NCBI GenBank assembly: GCA_013146195.2
Contig: CM028379.1
Span: forward strand, 106,610,293 to 106,674,292
DNA: 64,000 nucleotides
DNA from: Codonopsis lanceolata
Lineage: Eukaryota; Streptophyta; Magnoliopsida; Asterales; Campanulaceae
Reading direction: 5' to 3'
This document shows, one piece after another, positions 59,901 through 64,000 of the stretch (its first letter is position 1; the number at the start of each line of letters is the position of its first letter). A model generated the notes under the pieces. That model was given only the letters and a program-made list of their open reading frames with translations, searched no databases and was not told the DNA's origin. Position numbers and translations under genes: made by a program.

Positions 59901-61165
59901 TTTTTTAAAGATTTTAGTTGGTCGTGTGTCATGTTTCAAATTAAAACTGCTTGTGTAAAATATATTTTACACCTCCGATTATTGATAATTTAATTCTATT
60001 CAAAATCGTACCACATTTTCACCCCTACATATTAACGGTTCTGCCTACTTGAAAATTTGTTACATTGTAAATTGGGACAGAATAAATTAATAAATTGAGT
60101 TGAGTCTTAAAATATGAAAATTGATACCTTTCAATTTCTTCTTCCCATCCCTTTTCTCCAACCCTCTTACATGGGATAAATTGCTGTTGATTCTTCTCTC
60201 GGATTGGTGTGTTCATTATTTCTCCAACTTTATACTCTACCATTCAAATTAATCCTCATTTGTTGAGGTATAATTTTTACACTCCGTACTCAAATCTTTA
60301 CTTTTTCATCATACTTTAATTATAAGTCATATATATATGAGCTTTAAAATAAACTACACATCAAACTAATATTAATAATCAAGTCAAATGTGTTTTCTTA
60401 AACCACACACTAAGTCAACTCTAATGATAATTTTAGGATGGAGTGAGTACTTTATTTGTTTGTATGCTTTAAAATTATACTTTATCTTATTTTTTAGAAA
60501 CAATAATTTTGGGGGGACAAAATTTTTAGTTTGGAGAGAGTAAATATTTTAAGGGTAAATCTTCTGTAAAACCGTTTTATGGATTCTTATTCGTAAGACG
60601 GAGTTTCACTCTTTTACATCTTAACCTACCAACACCGTGTTACAGATTTTTATTCGTAAAATGAAGTTTTACTCTCTCATAACTTAACCCCACCAACACA
60701 CGATGGATCGGGTAATGAGAATCCATCTTACAAAAAATATCTGTAAAACTGTCTTATACAAATTTTTGTCATATTTTCATACAGGTGTTCGTGTTCAACT
60801 AGTTTGTTCATTATTCTCTAAAATATGGAAACACACTTTATCAAAAACTGACACAAATTGTTTAATTTGACCAATAAAATTGCAGATGATTTGGAAATTT
60901 TTGCATCTTTTAAGAGATTTTTGGTCTAGCTTATGCTTGCAAGCAAATCTCGAGCTCCCGATTGGCACAGGTAACAAACGTGTAAAGAAACAAAAGTTAT
61001 TAGGGTAACAGATAAGATTGTAAACAGAAAAGAATAACAGCTGAGAGGGCTAGAGAGAGAGAGAGAGAGAGATTACAAAAAAGCAAATGAATCCACACAG
61101 AAACCCATTAAGCAAAAGGAGTGCTTCAGAAAAGAAAAGAAAAGAAAAGGTGGGTGGGATAGTAA
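59901..61165. other. AT-rich intergenic region with a repeated GTAAAACCG module
   Basis: At 60556-60775, TCTGTAAAACCGTTTTATGG and TCTGTAAAACTGTCTTATAC flank two direct copies of a TTATTCGTAAGACGGAGTTT-like unit (about 60588 and 60643). This looks like a small MITE-type repeat. A degraded Stowaway-like end (GGATGGAGTGAGTAC) is near 60436. A (GA)n run is at 61050-61070. No gene. Confidence 0.5.
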
Positions 61166-61719
61166 TTACTCCCTCGCTTCCGGATATTTTAAAGTCGAAA
61201 ATGTTATTTTTAGTAGTTAATTAGTAATAAAATAATTTTTTTATTTTATGTCTTAATTTATAAAAGAAAAAAGAAAGTCAACAGCAAAAATTCTGAACAT
61301 GCGATTTAGCAATAGGTTCTCACTAAATTGCAAATAAGCTAGTCAAGCCGGGTTGAGTTTTGATCTATTTGTATTTGGTTTGTTTAATAAATAAGATTTA
61401 AAAAAAAAAAAAAAAAAACTTGAGATTGGTTCGTTTAATAATTGAACGAGCTTCAACCCAACTAACGAACTAAGCTTGCTTATTTTAAAGTTATACTATA
61501 TCGGTATATCCTAGTACAATTGTTTTAAGAGTTAGTATTTTTTTTCATAAAAATCTAATAAAATAACATATTTTAACAATCATAAAACAATAAAACAGCC
61601 ATATATTGTGGTGTATAAAAGACAATATTTAAATTATATAGCTAAATATATATTTAAAACATAAATAAAAATTGCTTTACATATCATATAAATACAGTTT
61701 GTACCATTAATAAAATTAG
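61166..61719. other. Partial MITE end and AT-rich sequence
   Basis: TTACTCCCTCGCTTCCGGAT followed by a TTAATTAGTAATAAAATAA interior is the inverted counterpart of 38430-38618; its other end is missing. A poly-A run is at 61399-61418. No gene. Confidence 0.5.
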
Positions 61720-61935
61720 GTCACACACGTATTGCATCGCAATTCTAATTTCTGCATCGTGAATCCAGTTTGTGCATCAAAAATCCAAATTGTGCATCAG
61801 AATTTTTTATATCAAGAAATCATATTGTGAATCGTAAATCGAAATTGTGCATAAGGATTTTCTTCTGTATTTTAATTTCAAATTGATACATCGCCACATC
61901 GCAAGTCGAAATCATTTGGGTCGTGTTCAAGGTTT
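61720..61935. repeat. Array of TGCATCGNAAATCC-like units
   Basis: Short degenerate repeats (GCATCGCAATTC, GCATCGTGAATCC, GCATCAAAAATCC, GCATCAGAATT) spaced roughly 17-30 bp. They share core words with arrays at 26.4 and 62.8 kb. Element ends are not visible. Confidence 0.55.
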
Positions 61936-62105
61936 TGGGATCTATTGAAGAACCCCATCGCATCTCTCATTTACAAATATTAACTCTGAAAAGATAATCA
62001 ATCAGCGCAGCTTATATATGTGTGTATTAGATTATTGTTGTGAAGCTTTGAGCTAGCTAGCTAACAAAAAAAGAAAAGAAAGAATCCATCATCTCGTCTG
62101 ATTTG

Positions 62106-62465
62106 CATGATGAACGAGGCAACCCCATATAGCTGACCGAAGAACATGGCAATCCAGGTTCAAGTTACCGACGACGAGTTTGGAAACCCCATGCACCTCA
62201 TCGGCGTTGCCACCAGTACATTTGGTGTTGGGTCCACCAGTGGTATCACTTTTCACTAGCCATGCGACACCAACCGACTACGCTAAGCGTGGTGTTGAGA
62301 CAGTGGTTGGTGTTGGCGCTGCTGTTGTGGGTGAGATTGCTGGAGCAACAGACATGGTGACGCGGCATGAGCATCAGCAGTCGAGCTCTATCATCATCGG
62401 AGAAGGACGATGGACAATGAGGGAGGATGAAGAAGAAGAAGGGGGAAAAGATAAAAGACAAGTTA
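62106..62465 (+). pseudogene. Dehydrin (LEA group 2) pseudogene, Y-S-K type
   Basis: Three degraded Y-segments occur in sequence: DERGNPI at 62109-62129, TEEHGNPG at 62136-62159 and TDDEFGNPMHL at 62167-62199. The third is in another frame, opened by ATG 62146. After a Gly/Val-rich stretch, HEHQQ (62366) leads into a serine run with SSSEKDDGQ (62391-62417), a stop (62418-62420), then GRMKKKKGEKIKDKL (62421-62465). That is an S-segment followed by the start of a K-segment. Known: dehydrins are stress-induced chaperone-like proteins with these segments. At least two frame changes and in-frame stops (62130, 62418) rule out function. Confidence 0.75.
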
Positions 62466-62685
62466 ACTTATGCAGTTAGAAAAAAGAAAGGTGCTAAACA
62501 GGTTGAAAATTTAGTAAAATGAACCGACTAGTAATTTATCATTTTATTTTTGTTTCAAATAAGATAAATCTTCGTGGCCGCGTTCATAATCAATTGCATC
62601 ATAAGAGATGCAGTGATTTTTGCTTGTAGGGTATCTTAAGAATTGGGTGTCCTTATGAACATAATAAACCCAACATTCCCCAATC
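62466..62685. other. Intergenic, no gene seen
   Basis: AT-rich sequence between the dehydrin pseudogene and the following repeat element. Confidence 0.5.
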
Positions 62686-63790
62686 AGCCCACCCTCAAAA
62701 TGAAAAAGGGATAAATTAGGGCAACTCTATTTTTCAAAGTTTTTAACCGCCACAGTTTACTATTTTTTCAAATTAATAAAAGTCGTTTTTGGAAGCGAAA
62801 AGATTGCAATACTCTTAATGAACCGAAGGCACGTTACATCGCGTTGTATCAATTTTTGACTCGCAATGCATCAATTTAAATTATGCAATCTAATTATGCA
62901 TAGCGTGACATCAATTTTTGCATCACGATGCATTAATTTAAATTACACAATCCAATTTTGTATCGAGTTGCGTCAGTCTTTTCTATCGTGATACGCCGAT
63001 GTAAATTACCTAATCCAATTTATGCATCATGTTGCACCAAGTCAAGCACCCAATTAATGTATCGTGCTGCAAAAAATTGATGCGTTACAATGCAAAATTA
63101 TAATAAACCAGACTTTCATGTCCCCCACCTTTTTTTGCCTCCTCCTCCCTCGTAAGCATTCTTCTTTCTCCTCTTCCTCTGCCTGCGTCCCTACTGAAAA
63201 ATCATCCAACATAGCCCATGTCCATTCCGGTATTGTACTTAAAAAATCAAAAAAAATGTTTTCCTTTCGAGGTGTTGCTCTCGAACCCCACGAAGGTGCC
63301 CTGCTCATCCGACCCCGGCGACCTGACCAGGCAGGTCGATCCATGTTTCGTTGCCACAACAAATGTTGACTGGAGCTGTGCAAGAAGCCGATCGGGGTAT
63401 TTTAGGAACGATTTTTCGAAAATGGACTTTTGTGGTTGAAAAAAAGAACAACATGGGAGTGGAGCGATTAAATATTTGGGAAAAGATACGGGCCATCAAT
63501 TTTTTCAAAGAAAAATGATTGAAATCCAAAAAATACAAGATTACGGGGCAATCAACTATTTTGAATTTTTAATCGCTTTATACCCATATATTTTTTTGTA
63601 GTTGGAAAAAGACATTACATGCATTGTGATGTATTTTTGTACATTGCAATGGATGAAAATGTCTTACTTTGTACATCGTGATGCAAGACGTGTATTTTCT
63701 GATTACAAAAAAATATAAGGGTTTAAAGTAGTTAAAAATTATCAAGAGGGTCAAGAGGGACCGACCCGAATTTATCCGAAAAAAAGTATA
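62686..63790. mobile_element. Larger copy of the inverted-end repeat family
   Basis: The left end GGGATAAATTAGGGCAACTC and right end GGACCGACCCGAATTTATCC are roughly inverted. Internal words CTCTTAATGAACCGAAGGCA and an array of GCATCACGATGCATTAATTT / TGTATCGAGTTGCGTCAG-like units (62835-63095) match the 24.2-kb element in inverted order; a few more units lie at 63615-63690. The central 63115-63480 segment is non-repetitive with no recognisable protein. No transposase, so non-autonomous. Confidence 0.6.
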
Positions 63791-64000
63791 TATTTATTCA
63801 ATATTGTCCGTATATGCCAAACATATAATGAGTTAAAAATGATATTACATGTTAAGTCATGTACAACCTTGATTTGACTTTTGTGAGATGTGCTTATGAT
63901 TTTCCATAAGTGATAAGTAAAGTGTTTGATTGATTTATGTGATCATAAATCATAAATTATGTACAAGACATTTACAAATTACAACACATGTAAAGTCAAA
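63791..64000. other. AT-rich right edge
   Basis: GTGATCATAAATCATAAATTATG-type inverted words resemble the AAGTCATAAG element at 31.4-32.0 kb. Probably part of a MITE cut by the window edge. Confidence 0.4.

Overview
This window is plant nuclear DNA from a dicot-like angiosperm; the species cannot be fixed from sequence alone. Evidence: GT-AG introns with T-rich acceptors, three plant-type protein genes, and a dense load of plant transposable elements (L1-type LINEs, Sirevirus-like Copia, Tat/Ogre-like Gypsy, PIF/Harbinger, Stowaway- and Tourist-like MITEs, a Helitron, a solo LTR). There is no rRNA, convincing tRNA, or CRISPR array, and no prokaryotic gene organisation.

Genes. (1) 83-7104 (+): a PTEN2-type lipid/protein phosphatase, 12 coding exons, 593 aa, intact signature HCKAGKARTG. 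(2) 8542-23980 (-): a small-RNA-degrading nuclease (SDN, DEDDh exonuclease), 12 coding exons, 493 aa, convergent with PTEN2. It is stretched to 15.4 kb by two same-strand LINE copies in its introns. (3) 36317-37937 (-): a single-exon F-box/LRR protein of the VFB/SKIP2 family, intact over about 540 codons except for one extra base at 37043. From memory, Arabidopsis chromosome 3 carries VFB2, SDN1 and PTEN2B as near neighbours (around At3g50080-At3g50110), so this looks like a conserved gene block. The three proteins act in unrelated pathways (phosphoinositide signalling, miRNA turnover, ubiquitin ligase substrate choice); the link is positional.

Accessory sequence. 24.2-27.6 kb and 61.7-63.8 kb hold a repeat family with inverted ends and internal arrays of GAAYCGCGGTGCA / GCATCRYGATGCA-like units; the best copy is a dimeric 73-bp array. 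27.66-31.3 kb is a decayed PIF/Harbinger transposon with both ORFs. 38736-42270 is a non-autonomous Helitron built of nested repeats. 42985-43734 is a probable solo LTR. 44221-45624 is an element with about 230-bp terminal inverted repeats. 46.7-52.7 kb carries a gag-only Tat/Ogre-like remnant followed by a tandem array of about 20 hairpin-forming 43-bp units. 52736-56599 is a Sirevirus-like Copia fragment with a complete 5' LTR, lying between two oppositely oriented Tat-like LTR/PBS ends. 62106-62465 is a dehydrin pseudogene.

Nothing here is clearly a new biological system. The strongest candidates for something undescribed are the hairpin minisatellite (50776-51640) and the dimeric-array repeat family (24236-25166 and relatives).
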